From assembly GCF_000499845.2 (NCBI RefSeq), contig NC_023758.2, forward strand, positions 28,617,520 to 28,681,519: a DNA stretch of 64,000 nucleotides, read 5' to 3'. The notes below the pieces were generated by a model. It was not told the origin of the DNA, did not search any database, and was given only the letters and a program-made list of their open reading frames with translations. The number at the start of each line of letters is the position of its first letter. The first letter of the stretch is position 1. The stretch is from Phaseolus vulgaris. Taxonomy: Eukaryota > Streptophyta > Magnoliopsida > Fabales > Fabaceae. The position numbers and the translations under genes were made by a program. Positions 45,801 through 56,419 of the stretch are shown here, in pieces.

Positions 45801-48379
45801 AACTTTCTTTGTTTTCGTTTTGAAAAATAAATCTGTTCATCTGTAAATGAATAGATTCTTTTTGTCTTTGGTGCCATGTCAAGCTTAAACGTTTTTCAGT
45901 TTTATCTCAGCACCAGAATGGTTGACTAAGTCTCCTCACTTAACAAATTCTCTAACTGCTTTTGAAAATAATTCTGTTCATTTTATTTTCAATCTGTTCA
46001 TTTTATAACAGCTTTAACTATTTTTCAAAATTCTGTTATAAGTTGGTTTTCTATAAAATGAAAACTTGTTTCTGAGTTTAATAATTGTTCATACATTTGC
46101 AAAAACAAGTTTTGACAGCAGAGGATTAAAAGTTTACAAAGGATTAGCATTTGTTCTTCAAAGATTTCAAAAATCAAAAAGTGCTTGTTCTTGGTTTGGT
46201 TCCAAAAGCTTGGTGAGAGGTGCAGCTACTGTTCTAGCAATCTTGCCTACTGGTTTAAGGCAGATCTTTGTATCCTCAATCAGGTGTAGTCGTTTCACTT
46301 CTCATTTCTTGTAATAGTTTGGTTGAACACTCTTCTTGATAGGTTTTCTTGAAGAGTGAGTGTGTGCTGAAATAGGTTTTTTCAGCAAGAGTACCTAAGT
46401 TCTTGTAGGTTTCAAGAACAGTGGGAATTGTACTTGGTTGTACTGTGTTTTAGTGATTTCCACTTGGTTTTGGTAAAGACTGGATGTAGCTCAGTTGAGT
46501 GAACCAATATAACTGCTTGTGTTCATTCTCTCTCACTCTCTGCAATTTCGTTTCTGCATAATTGATAAAACAACAAATAAATAAATATGTTCTTTCTGGG
46601 CGTTGTGCATACTGTTCTTAATTTCTGGAAAACTGTCTGGTTTCAATAAGAACACTGATAATCTGTTAAAGGCTAATAAAACAGGTTGAGTGTGATAGAT
46701 TGTTTCACTAATTGTCAAGCCCTTAACTGAACCTAAATCACATTAATTGGAATTAAGGTTTGCTGTTTTTGTGTTTCACTGTTTTTCAATCTGATATCTG
46801 TGTGTGTGCATCTGGAAAATCTATCTGCATAATCTTGTGATTAACCTTGCTGTATAAACGCTTTTCAAACAAAAACAGTGCTGATATAAATTTGTTCATT
46901 TTCACATAAATCGATTTATTTTCTGTAAAACTGTATTAAACACTGTTTCTGCGAGAATGTTTTAAAAGGTCAATTCACCCCCCTCTTGAACTTTGGCACT
47001 ATTAAACCCAACAATTTCATCCTTGCTTTTTGCTGTAAAACCGCTTCTTGTTTAACTCTGGCTTGTCCCAAATCAGCTAAAAGTCGTCGCCTTTCTTCTA
47101 TTCCTTCCACACTCAACACTCCCTCATCATCTTTTTCATCCAGAGATTGGATTTTCTTTTCCAACTCCCCTCTTTGTTTATTAACATCTCCAAAGACAAA
47201 TTTGTTCCAACTCCTTATGTCAAATTTTAACCTTTTCAATTTCTCCTTCAAGACATACAAACCATTTCCCCTAATAACATAACTTTCTCATTTATTCCTT
47301 ATGAGTTCCTTAAAACGGGCATCTTTTTGCCATACATCTAGACATCTAAACATTTTGGGCCCCCAATCAATGTTTATATCCTTTAATATCAAGACACAGT
47401 GATCCAAAACCGATTTCTCTTCCGCATACTGCTTACTTCACGACCACTTCTCTAACCATTCAAGGGAAACTAAAATTCTATCTATTCTGCTCTTAATTGT
47501 CCCATTAGGTTTATACCACGTAAACTTTCTACCTACCAATGGAATATCTACCAGACTGGAATCTTCGATAAAATTATTAAAACTCCATATTTCGCTTCCT
47601 TAATTGACATTAGAACTTTGACCTCTTCTCTCCCCAACTCATCTGATAGAGTTAAAATCTCCAGCTACACACCACAATTTTATTGGGTGACTCTTTCTTA
47701 TCTCACTTAGTTCATCCCAAATAATTTTCTTCTCTCTTAAGGTACCACCATAGTAAATATTAACTATCGTTATTTCTATTGGTGTTCCAATCTTCCACAC
47801 TCCCTCAATGATTGAAAAGTTGTTCCCATTTTTGCACCTTTTTAGTTCATAGCAATTTTTCTTCCACATAATAACTATCCCTCCACCATTATTGATTGCC
47901 CCAATCTCAATCCATCAATTTCATTTGATCCCCAAATTTGATAACATCTTTCCTTGCTAAGTTGTTCACATTTTGTTTCCTGAAGACAAATAAATTCAAC
48001 TTGTTCTTTTCTAATGAGATCACTAATATACTTCAATTTTACCCTTCCTCCCAAACCCCTAATATTCATACTAATAAGTTTCATCATCTAAAGCATTTAA
48101 CCCATCCCTACTTAAACCCTCCTTTCTATTGTCCCTTCCTTTCGAACTTTTTATATTATCTAAGACTTCTTCCTCGTTTCCCAGAAAAGAGAAACCTAGA
48201 TCCTGTCCTACATTCCAGACTCTAACTGCTTCCAAATTCTCGTTATTTAACCAAACCAGACGATTGCAATTTTTAACACCATTATCAGTAATGCATTTAG
48301 ACTTAGAATCTAACCTTACATCCGTCTTGCGGGACAGTTCGTTATCAGTGAGTGAGTGAGGAAGTCTTAAATCAAACAT
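42780..48379 (-). pseudogene. LINE ORF2-like reading frame (endonuclease, RT, zf-RVT), broken
   Basis: Recognisable parts include RT motifs FRPISLVGCVYKIV (about 44890-44960), RQSAFLEGRGLLDSVLVANE, VVFKVDYEKAYDSVSW (catalytic Asp) and KKGLRQGDPLAPFLF, and the active-site tetrad YADD near 44410-44425 preceded by a stop codon. The zf-RVT stretch has TAWRVLSNAIVTKDNLLRCG and CPLCGVEEVTVRHFFL. Stops at about 44883, within the YADD region and after 43929 make it non-functional. The interruption by the solo LTR at 45426-47013 falls inside the coding region. Without the insert and one TSD copy the frame would continue, so the LINE was in better condition when the LTR element landed. Confidence 0.85.
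45426..47013. mobile_element. Solo LTR, 1588 bp, TSD ATTTC, inside the LINE
   Basis: It starts TGTTGAAGATGG and ends TTAAACCCAACA, with TGTTG/CAACA inverted ends. The five bases ATTTC stand on both sides (45421-45425 and 47014-47018). The end sequence AATTCACCCCCCTCTTG about 40 bases before the right terminus is typical of the long LTRs of the Maximus/SIRE group of copia elements; this assignment is from recognition, not from coding sequence. No internal region is present, so it is a solo LTR. It interrupts the LINE reading frame exactly at the target duplication. Confidence 0.92.
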
Positions 48380-48420
48380 GTTTTTTAGCCAGTTTGATTA
48401 AATAATTTAGTATGGGAAGA

Positions 48421-48811
48421 CTTTTTACAATCAAATTGTTCTATCATCAAAGATAATAATTTTTCATCCTTTGTTGAGTCACAAAACTTAATAACCTCAA
48501 TACTAAGATTAAGAAGATTAAAATAAAACTTGTAGATTGGTTGGCTATGGCTAATGTGAAATGTGAAGTATCAAGCTCAAAGGTATCATTTTCCAACAAC
48601 ATACCTAAGGAGTTCAAATACAACTATGATACGATATTAAGTTTCATGCTAAGACCACAAATGTAAGGTAAAAATGTGATAAATGCTAGTTTGAACATTA
48701 ATGACATTATTGTGCATTATGTTTTGGTGTATATTTTGAGTCCATGTCCAACAATTTTGCACAATTTCTATACGAAGACATTTTTATATTATGAGTTGTG
48801 AAAAATAATAT
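48421..48811. other. Short intergenic stretch
   Basis: No gene or repeat recognised between the LINE and the MITE. Confidence 0.45.
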
Positions 48812-48814
48812 TTT

Positions 48815-49193
48815 CACTACAAAAAAATCATGAAATAAAAACTAATTTTAGAAACAAAAAATAATTAGTTGTTATAGTAACTAAATTAGAGATCATTTTA
48901 GAAACTAAAAAAAAATGGTTTCTAAATTAGTTTCTATTATTTTTAAATGGTTTTTAAATTGATATCTAATTAGCTACCAAGATTTTTGCTACCAAATTTA
49001 GAATCTAAATAATTGGTAGTTAAAACATTGGTAGCTAATTAGATACCAATTTAGAAACTATTTAACAATATAGAAACTAATTTAGAAATGAAACATTTTT
49101 TTAGTCTCTAAAATGGTCTATAATTTAGTCACTTAGAAACTAATTATTTTTTGTCTCTAAAATTGGTTTCTATTTCATGATTTTCTTGTATTG
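48815..49193. mobile_element. CACTA-type MITE, TSD TTT
   Basis: It starts CACTACAAAAAAATCATG and ends CATGATTTTCTTGTATTG, near-perfect inverse complements. TTT flanks it on both sides (48812-48814 and 49194-49196). The inside is one long foldback with TTGATATCTAATTAGCTACC mirrored by GGTAGCTAATTAGATACCAA. No coding capacity. It is the same family as 34334-34688. Confidence 0.88.
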
Positions 49194-49196
49194 TTT

Positions 49197-50171
49197 GATT
49201 CATTGACTTCATCACATCAAGCAATACATGATCAAATGTAAAGACAATAATGTGTATCTTTTATACAACATTCTGATTATATGAATCATAACTCATTATG
49301 ATGTTGACCTATCTATTATTTGTCTAATTAGGTTCAACACATTATTTTGGTGAACAAAATGTAGAGTAAATTGAATGTTGTTAATGTAAATGGTGGTTAA
49401 TAATATGGTAGGGGCAACCAAGATGATGAAGAACATCCTCACGATGAAAGACCCAACAATACCTAACGACCATGTCGACAACATGCCTAGACCCCTCCCC
49501 CGTCCATCAAGATGGTCAAATGCTTTCTCAAATTTAGAGTAATATTCGACCGTTCCAGTAGAGATTAAATATATTGAACATGAATATGAATCAATGATTC
49601 AACAGAGTACCATCAATAACAAAGATTTAATGATTTTCAGAACTATCGAATGATTACTCTCATAACATGACTGTTGTTTTGTCTCCGCTTAATTATTATA
49701 ATTTTTTTTTTCATCATATTGTATTGTTTATTAAGTGTTTTACACCAACTTTGATCTATTTTATTAAGTTTTATGAAATTTATAATTTTGATTAAATCTT
49801 ATACAATTATTTCCATTCAAATTTTATTTAATTTTATCAAAATTCATTTTCAACAATCTTAAATGCATCCAGAAGGTTAGATATTTCATATTTTTTTCAA
49901 ACTAAATTCACAAATGAAAATAATATCTTAATCCAAACAAGTCTTATGTACAAATAACTAACGATATTTTATTTTAAATTAATTTTAACTATAGATACAA
50001 ACTTATATTTTATTTTAAATTAATTTTAACTACAGATACAAACTTATAGTCTTACCATTTTATTAATTTAATTTTTTAATCAATCACATCCATGAAATTA
50101 GTTATAAACTTTTTAAAAAATTTCCTTCATCTCTTTTCACTATTCACTTTGTTTTTCTTAATCCATTATCC
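49197..50171. other. Intergenic stretch without a recognisable gene
   Basis: AT-rich. It includes a 41-bp tandem duplication at about 49964-50045 (unit beginning ATATTTTATTTTAAATTAAT). No gene seen. Confidence 0.5.
49964..50045. repeat. 41-bp tandem duplication
   Basis: Two copies with a single clear difference (CTATAG versus CTACAG), so the duplication is recent. Confidence 0.9.
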
Positions 50172-50176
50172 ATACA

Positions 50177-50422
50177 TATAAGAAAATGATAAAAAATGGT
50201 AAGAAGAAAAGATGTTTCTTATTCTCTTAGGTGTATATTACATCACTTCATGTATAGGAAATATATAGGGAGTTTCTCTCCCCCAAATTACACTCTAATT
50301 AGGTAGGATACTAATCATGAGATTCTATAATTATTAAATTAATTGCATATAATTGGCTACAATATCGTCAAATATTGCATACAATAATTGCATATAATTT
50401 GATAAATATCATTTCCTTAATA
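50177..50422 (-). repeat. 3' LTR of the compact copia element (246 bp)
   Basis: On the minus strand it starts TATTAAGGAAATGATA and ends CATTTTCTTATA. Compared with the 5' LTR it has about 54 extra bases around GTGTATATTACATCACTTC to TCTCTCCC, so the other LTR has suffered a deletion. Confidence 0.88.
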
Positions 50423-50468
50423 CTCCCCCTGAAGTTGGTAGGTGAAGATCAAGAACCCCCAACTTGTG

Positions 50469-53400
50469 TCATAGGGTCAAAAATCGTTCCTTGCCCAATG
50501 CCTTCGTAAAAATATCTGCGAGCTGATATTGTGGCGGTACATATGAATGACTGATTATCCCAGCTTGTAATTTTTCTCGCACAATGTGGCATTCTATCTC
50601 AATGTGTTTTGTGCGTTCATGAAATACTGGGTTTGCTGCTATATGTAATGCTGCTTGATTGTCACAGAAAAGTTGAGCTGGCAAGTTACATGGCACCTTT
50701 AAATCCTGCAACAAATATCGCAACCAAACTATCTCTAAACAAGTATTGGCCATTGCGCGGTATTCTGCTTCTGCTGATGATCTTGATACGTTTGTCTGTT
50801 TTTTTGACTTCCATGAGATAATAGAGGAACCAAGAAAAATGCAATACCCAGATACTGATCTCTGAGTTGTCTGACAACCTCCCCAGTCTGAGTCGCAACA
50901 AGCTGTCAATGTCAGATAGTTTTCAGATGGTAATAACAATCCTTGTCCTGGTGATCCTTTGATGTAATTTAGGACTCGAATTGCGGCATCCCAATGAGGT
51001 TTCCGTGGATCATGTATATATTGACTTAGGGTCCGAACCGAAAATGCTATGTTAGGCTGAGTAACCGTGAGGTATATCAGTCGTCCCACGAGTCGCCTAT
51101 ATTTGACTGGATCCTTTAATAACTCTCCATCGTCTGGTGTGAGTTTTAGGTATTGTTCCATTGGAAATTTGTCTGGACGAGCACCTGAGTCCCGTATCCT
51201 GCAAAATATCAAGCACATATTTTCTTTGGGACATGTAAATACCAGCTTTGGAACGGGAAAATTCAATCCCTAGAAAATATTTTAGGTCTCCAAGATCTTT
51301 AATGCGAAATTGTTGTAATAAACAATCTTTAACACGCTGAATTTCTGTCAAATAATTTCCTGTCAAAAGAATATCATCCACATAAATCAAAATGGTAGTA
51401 AATGATGAGTTATTCTGTCTTGTGAATAAAGAGTAATCTGTCTTGGACTGTTGAAATCCTACAGATTTAATCACATGAGAAAATGTTCAAAACCATGTTC
51501 GAGATGCTTGTTTGAGACCATAAAGGGATTTGTTGAGTCGACATACAATGTTCTCCCCCTGTCGATGATGCCTGGGTGGCAAGTCCATGTAAATAATTTC
51601 ATGCAATGTGCCATGTAAGAAGGCATTTTGCACATCTAGCTGGTGAGTAAACCAATTTTTGGCTGCTGCAATGGTGAGGAGACACCTCAAAGTTGTTAAT
51701 TTTGCTGTTGGTGAAAAAGTTTCAGAATAGTCGACACCTTCAATCTGAGTGTACCCCTTTGCGACAAGGCGTGCCTTATATCTGTCGACGCTACCATCTG
51801 AGTTGTACTTTGTTTTATAGACCCATTTGCATCTGATGGGTTTCTGCCCAGCAGGTAACGGTGTCAAGGTCCACGTTTGATTTAGCTGCAAGGCGGAAAG
51901 CTCTTCGTCCATTGCTTTTTGCCAATTTGGATCAAGGATAGCTTGAGCATAAGTGTGAGGTTCTTTGGTGGCTGTGATGTTAGCAAGATATGCACTATGT
52001 GTAGAAGAAAATCGTGAATTAGAAAGAAAATGATGCATAGGATACCTGGTTCCATTCGGTCGATCTTGGGCAGTGGTCGAATGATTGGCTTGGGATCCCG
52101 TTACGTAGTCTTGAAGCCAGGAACGTTGGGTTGATGTGCGACTGGATCATCGAACAGGAAGGTCGGTTGGAGAAGGTTTGGTAATAGGTGCTAAACTTCT
52201 TGGCATGGAAGAAGAAGGTTGGTCTACTGGAGGTTCAGGTGTATTATGACGAGTAGGAGAAGAAGGTTGGTTTGATGGAGGTTCAGGTGCATTGTGACGA
52301 GTAAGAGAAGAGAGTTGGTTTGATGGAGGTTCAGGTGTATTGTGACGAGTAGGAGAAGAAGGTTGGTTTGATGAAGGTTCAGGTGCATTGTGATGAGTAA
52401 GAGAAGAAGGTTGATCGAGTGAATGTTGGACAGGAGTGGGTAAGGCAATGTCAATAGTGGGCAAAATACCTTGTAATGGAGGTGAAAATTGTGTCTGTGA
52501 CTATTGGCAGAATGGGAAAACACTTTCATGGAAGATGACATCCCGACTTGTAAAAAAAGTGCTTGCATCTATATCAAATAATTTGTATGCTTTTTTACTG
52601 TGAGGATAACCAATGAAGATGCATTGTCGGGCACGCGAATCAAATTTTTGCTTAGGTGAAACAACAGTTGCGTAACAGAGGCAACCAAAAGTTTTTAGGT
52701 GAGAAAGTGAAGGTGGTTGATTATATAGTAGCTCAAAAGGTGATTTATTTTTTAGGAAAGGTGATGGCAAACGATTAATGATATATGTGGCGGTTAAAAC
52801 GCATTCTCCCCAAAATTCTAATGGTAAATTGGACTAAAATAGGAGGGCTCGTGCTGTGTTTAAAACATATCTATGTTTGCGTTCTACTACTCCATTTTGT
52901 TGAGGAGTGTAGACGCAAGTGCGTTGACATGCAATACCTTTTTTGAGAAAAAAAATCATACATTGAAATAAATTCCAGTCCGTTGTCAACGCGGATGGTT
53001 TTAATAGATGCCTGAAATTGATTTTGTGCAAATGTAATGAATGACTCTAAGAGATGTTGGGTTTCACATTTGTGATTCATAAGAAATAGCCAAGTACATC
53101 TAGTATAGTCATCGACTATAGTGAGAAAAAAACGTTTTCCAAAATGAGTTGGGGTTTTATGAGGACCCCAAATGTCACAATGCAATAGATTAAATGGAGA
53201 ATGAGATTTTATTGTGCTTAAAGGAAAGGGTAGCCTTGTCTGTTTAGCTTTGGACAAATACTACAATTATTATGAATGGGAATGAGATTTTTACTGATAG
53301 GGATAGGTAGTAAGGAAGATACAAGCTCTAGACACGTCAGAGAAGGATGTCCAAGGCGCTTGTGCCATAAATCAGGATCAGTCGATATTTGAGATGTGTG

Positions 53401-53940
53401 GGCTTGGTTTGGAAGAGGGGACATGTAGTATAAGCCTGCATGTTGTTTACCCGAGCCAATCATCCTCCCCGTAGCCAAGTCCTGTAAAACGCAACCATGT
53501 GGAATAAAAACGACACAACAATTTAGTGAACTGGTTATCTTACTAATGGACATGAGATTTAAATTAAAAGTAGGAACACAAAGAACATCTTTGAGAGTGA
53601 TTTTGTTATTGAATTTAATTGTACCTGTAGATGAGATGGGCGCAGTTGAGCCTGTGGGCAGATTAACATTTGAAATAAATGATGATGAAGTGTGTTTGAA
53701 AAATTATGAATAAGATGCAATGTGATCGGTTGCTCCGCTATCCAAAATCCATGGTTTTGTAAAAGCAGAATTAGAAGAGGAGTTATGGGCAAGCAGACCT
53801 GCAGAGCTAACAAACTTGTCACTTTTACCGTTATTGTTGAGCAAGTAAATAGCCCTTGCCAATTGCTGAATTTGTTCGGCACTGAAGCGTTGTACGAGGT
53901 TTCTATCGGACTCGTTACTGGTGCCTTCTTTGCCAGACAT
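50469..53940 (-). pseudogene. Broken copia Pol polyprotein
   Basis: Domains in order on the minus strand: protease (WILDSGATDHIAS, about 53700-53760), GAG-pre-integrase (DLWHKRLGHPSL, 53300-53380), integrase core (HCDIWGPHKTPT, VDDYTRCTWLF, TPQQNGVVERKHR, 52830-53200), reverse transcriptase ([43 protein letters not shown], 51100-51880) and RNase H (AACCDSDWGGC-like, SRSSAEAEYRAMA, 50469-50930). Breaks lie near 53220-53257, 52830-52870, 51480 and 51100-51270, and a stop lies after 53704. The reading frame starts at MSGKEGTSNE (53940) only some 80 bases inside the primer site, so the zinc-knuckle gag is gone. Confidence 0.87.
52155..52420 (-). repeat. Coding minisatellite of about 51 bp in copia Pol
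   Basis: About five copies encode variants of NQPSSPTRHNTPEPPS between integrase and reverse transcriptase. Copies differ at a few positions (SLTRHNAPE versus SPTRHNTPE, alternating), which suggests duplication of a two-unit block. Confidence 0.88.
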
Positions 53941-54036
53941 GGTTTTTTATTTAGGGGATAAAAATGGAGAGGTTGTCTATTTAGGGTATAAAAATGGAGA
54001 GGCTGTCAGGGCACCAAGATCGGTGCTCTAATACCA

Positions 54037-54228
54037 TATAAGAAAATGATAAAAAATGGTAAGAAGAAAAAATGTTTCTTATTCCCCAAATTATGATGAT
54101 CTAATTAGGTAGGATACTAATAATGAGATTCTATAATTATTAAATTAATTGTATATAATTGGGTACAATATCGTCAAATATTACCTACAATAATTACATA
54201 TAATTTGATAATTATTATTTCCTTAGTA
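54037..54228 (-). repeat. 5' LTR of the compact copia element (192 bp, deleted)
   Basis: It matches the 3' LTR at both ends (TAAGGAAAT and CATTTTTTATCATTTTCTTATA) but lacks its central block of about 54 bases. It lies directly next to the primer-binding site. Confidence 0.85.
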
Positions 54229-54233
54229 ATACT

Positions 54234-54560
54234 ACTTCACTTACTATTTTTGACTTCCTGACTCCTAAATAATACTATTACTATAACTATTAGTTCTACT
54301 TCTTTGTGATCTTATTTTTCCTCTATTTTTTTTTTCTACATCATAGTAAGAAATACTTTTATTGTTCCCAGTTATTTTATCTATGGTTTCGTGTCTCTAA
54401 CTTTTGCTCTATTGTTATCCCAAGTTTTTATTGCCAAAATATTATGAAATGGTTAGAATTTGAAAAGTTTCTTCCACCTTGTGGGTTATCTCAACAAAAG
54501 TATTTTGTGGAGTTGAGTTTTGATATCTAAATTTATTCAACATTTACTCTCTATATATCC
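54234..54560. other. Short intergenic stretch
   Basis: T-rich DNA, no gene recognised; the 74-aa open frame at 54306-54530 has no domain. Confidence 0.45.
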
Positions 54561-54563
54561 TTA

Positions 54564-54939
54564 CGCTACAAGAAAATTATGAAATAGAAACTCATTTTAG
54601 AAACAAAAAATAATTAGTTGTTATAGTGACTAAATTAAAGACCATTTTAGAGACTAAAAAAATGTTTAGTTTCTAAATTAGTTTATAGTATTGTTAAATA
54701 ATTTTTAAATTGGTATTTAATTAGCTACCAAAGTTTTAACTTCCAATAATTTAGATTCTAAATTTGGTAGCAAAAACTTTGGTTTCTAATTAGATAACAA
54801 TTTAGAAATCATTTAACAATAATAGAAACTAATTTAAAAATCAAAACTTGTCTCTAAAATAATCTTTAATTTGGTTATTATAACAATTAGTTATTTTTGT
54901 TTCTAAATTTGGTTTCAATTTCATGATTTTCTTGTAATG
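54564..54939. mobile_element. CACTA-type MITE, slightly worn
   Basis: Same family as 48815-49193: it starts CGCTACAAGAAAATTATGAAAT and ends ATTTCATGATTTTCTTGTAATG. The first bases are mutated from CACTA and no clear 3-bp duplication remains. It has a long internal foldback and no coding capacity. Confidence 0.8.
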
Positions 54940-55848
54940 CCAATTATTAAAAAAACCAAAATTTGATTGATCACCAGACTTATTTTTGGCCTATAAATTT
55001 TCTAATAGTTTTGGTTGACTGTGGATAACTTAATTTGAATGATATATTGTCCATAAGTAGTTAGATCTAGGAATAGCTAACTCAAATCAGAAAAAAAAAA
55101 CTGCAAATTATGAGAGACCGTGCTTGAGAATTTAGATGGTCTTAAGTGATCTTCAAAAAGAAAATTGCTGCTCTGTAAGATGTATCGGGAGCATTATCCT
55201 CATCAGATCATATAATTTACACAATCGCAGAAAAAAAAAATTGGAATACAAATAATTTATAGAACACAACATATGTCCAAATCACATACCTGCATATCAA
55301 TACATCTAACAGATCATCGTAGCCTGGCCAATTTTGATATGTGCTTTCAATAAAGAAGTACATATAACAGCAATGGAATAACTCTTATCATTTTGGATAA
55401 CGAATCATCCTTAAGATTAAGGAAAGCCACAAAAAAACCCACTGATACTTGAAATTGAATCTTCAAATACAAATACAAATACTCTGTTGTGTACTACACA
55501 GACTACATCTGTTTCAAAAACAGCACATTATTATATAACTTCTAATAATGCTAATCATTGTTCATGTGGCAAGAGTATACACTAGCTCAATGACGTTCCA
55601 ATTATGAAAATAGGTAAGACAAGAAAAATGGAGTTCATACAAACAAAAAATCTGACAGCAGTAGAGGTATGCACGAAAAAAGAGTGGAGCACTACAAAAT
55701 CTAGCAGCCATATATCCAAAAAATAATAAGTTGAGGCAATTAAATTTCGGGTAAGTAGATGTAAAATGGTCCTCTGTGATATGGTGAAGTGAATGGTAGG
55801 TTTTGTAGAGTTAGCCTAAATCTCAGTTTGTAAGAGGTCCATACATAC

Positions 55849-56419
55849 CTACAGTTTACTTTTTCCAAGGAGAGACAAAACATTAGCTGCAATCTGCAAA
55901 CGGCTGTGGATAAAACAAGGTGCAGTCAGTGTGGTGTATTTCAATGTACAAAAATATAGCAATTCCAAATTCGAGTTCAGTTTTCTTCCGTCACTCTCAC
56001 ATAGACCTTCAGTGTAAGAAAGTTATTATAAAGAAACTCGCTTCAAATTTAAGAAACAAACTCATGTTTATGAAAATCATATTAAAATAATATTTTTTTG
56101 TTAAGGAAGTCTTCTTAAAAATTTCTATTGCCGATGCTTGTAATCTGAAAAAAAAATCTAATTCAACTTTTATAAAATGAGATTTCCATTCACTTATTTT
56201 TTAATCCAGATGAAATATTCAATCGAACATGAAAGTCCTCTAGATGTAGGTGCTTCCCAAGCTTATCGAATGAGATTAAAATGCAACAAGTGATTAAACT
56301 GAAAAATCAAATCAAATCAAAACAAAGCGAAATAAAAAAGACCTAATCAAAACAAATTTCAGGTAATGAAACTACAGAAAATTGAAATTGGTAGATATAC
56401 ATTACCAATCTTCGGTCAT
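55849..56419 (-). other. Possible tiny spliced gene or terminal exon
   Basis: On the minus strand a good acceptor (CCTTGTTTTATCCACAG) ends at 55904. It is followed by a short open stretch encoding RLQIAANVLSLLGKSKL and a TAG at 55849-55851. Downstream (55260-55848) the DNA is less AT-rich and looks like a 3' untranslated region. Upstream, an ATG at 56417-56419 begins MTED and reaches a GT donor at 56404-56405 in the phase that fits this acceptor, which would give a product of only 22 residues. Other exon structures are possible, including a non-coding RNA or the dead end of a larger gene. I do not recognise the peptide. Confidence 0.25.

Larger units (their letters stand above)
42200..48420 (-). 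mobile_element. L1-type LINE, broken, split by a solo LTR
   Basis: Minus-strand non-LTR retrotransposon of about 4.6 kb, not counting the inserted LTR. From 5' to 3' there is a region like the C-terminal part of the plant LINE first domain (48071-48379), then an AP endonuclease (MNIRGLGGRVKLKYI, FICLQETK; 47640-48087). A linker (46970-47260 and 45290-45425) leads to reverse transcriptase (44470-45290), the active-site box near 44410, a maturation-like region and zf-RVT (43136-44294), and a 3' tail with an internal duplication. The 3' end near 42200-42250 is A/T-rich; no clear target duplication is seen. The 5' end appears truncated near 48420. Confidence 0.88.
50177..54228 (-). mobile_element. 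Compact Ty1/copia retrotransposon with both LTRs, gag missing
   Basis: The minus-strand element is 4052 bp. LTRs lie at 54037-54228 (5') and 50177-50422 (3'). The primer-binding site TGGTATTAGAGC lies directly inside the 5' LTR (minus strand of 54025-54036) and matches initiator tRNA-Met type sites. The polypurine tract CAGGGGGAG lies just before the 3' LTR. Flanking bases ATACA (50172-50176) and ATACT (54229-54233) look like a target duplication with one change. LTR ends appear to be TA...TA, not TG...CA. The polyprotein begins almost at the protease; almost no gag is left between primer site and protease. Several frame breaks make it inactive. Confidence 0.9.
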
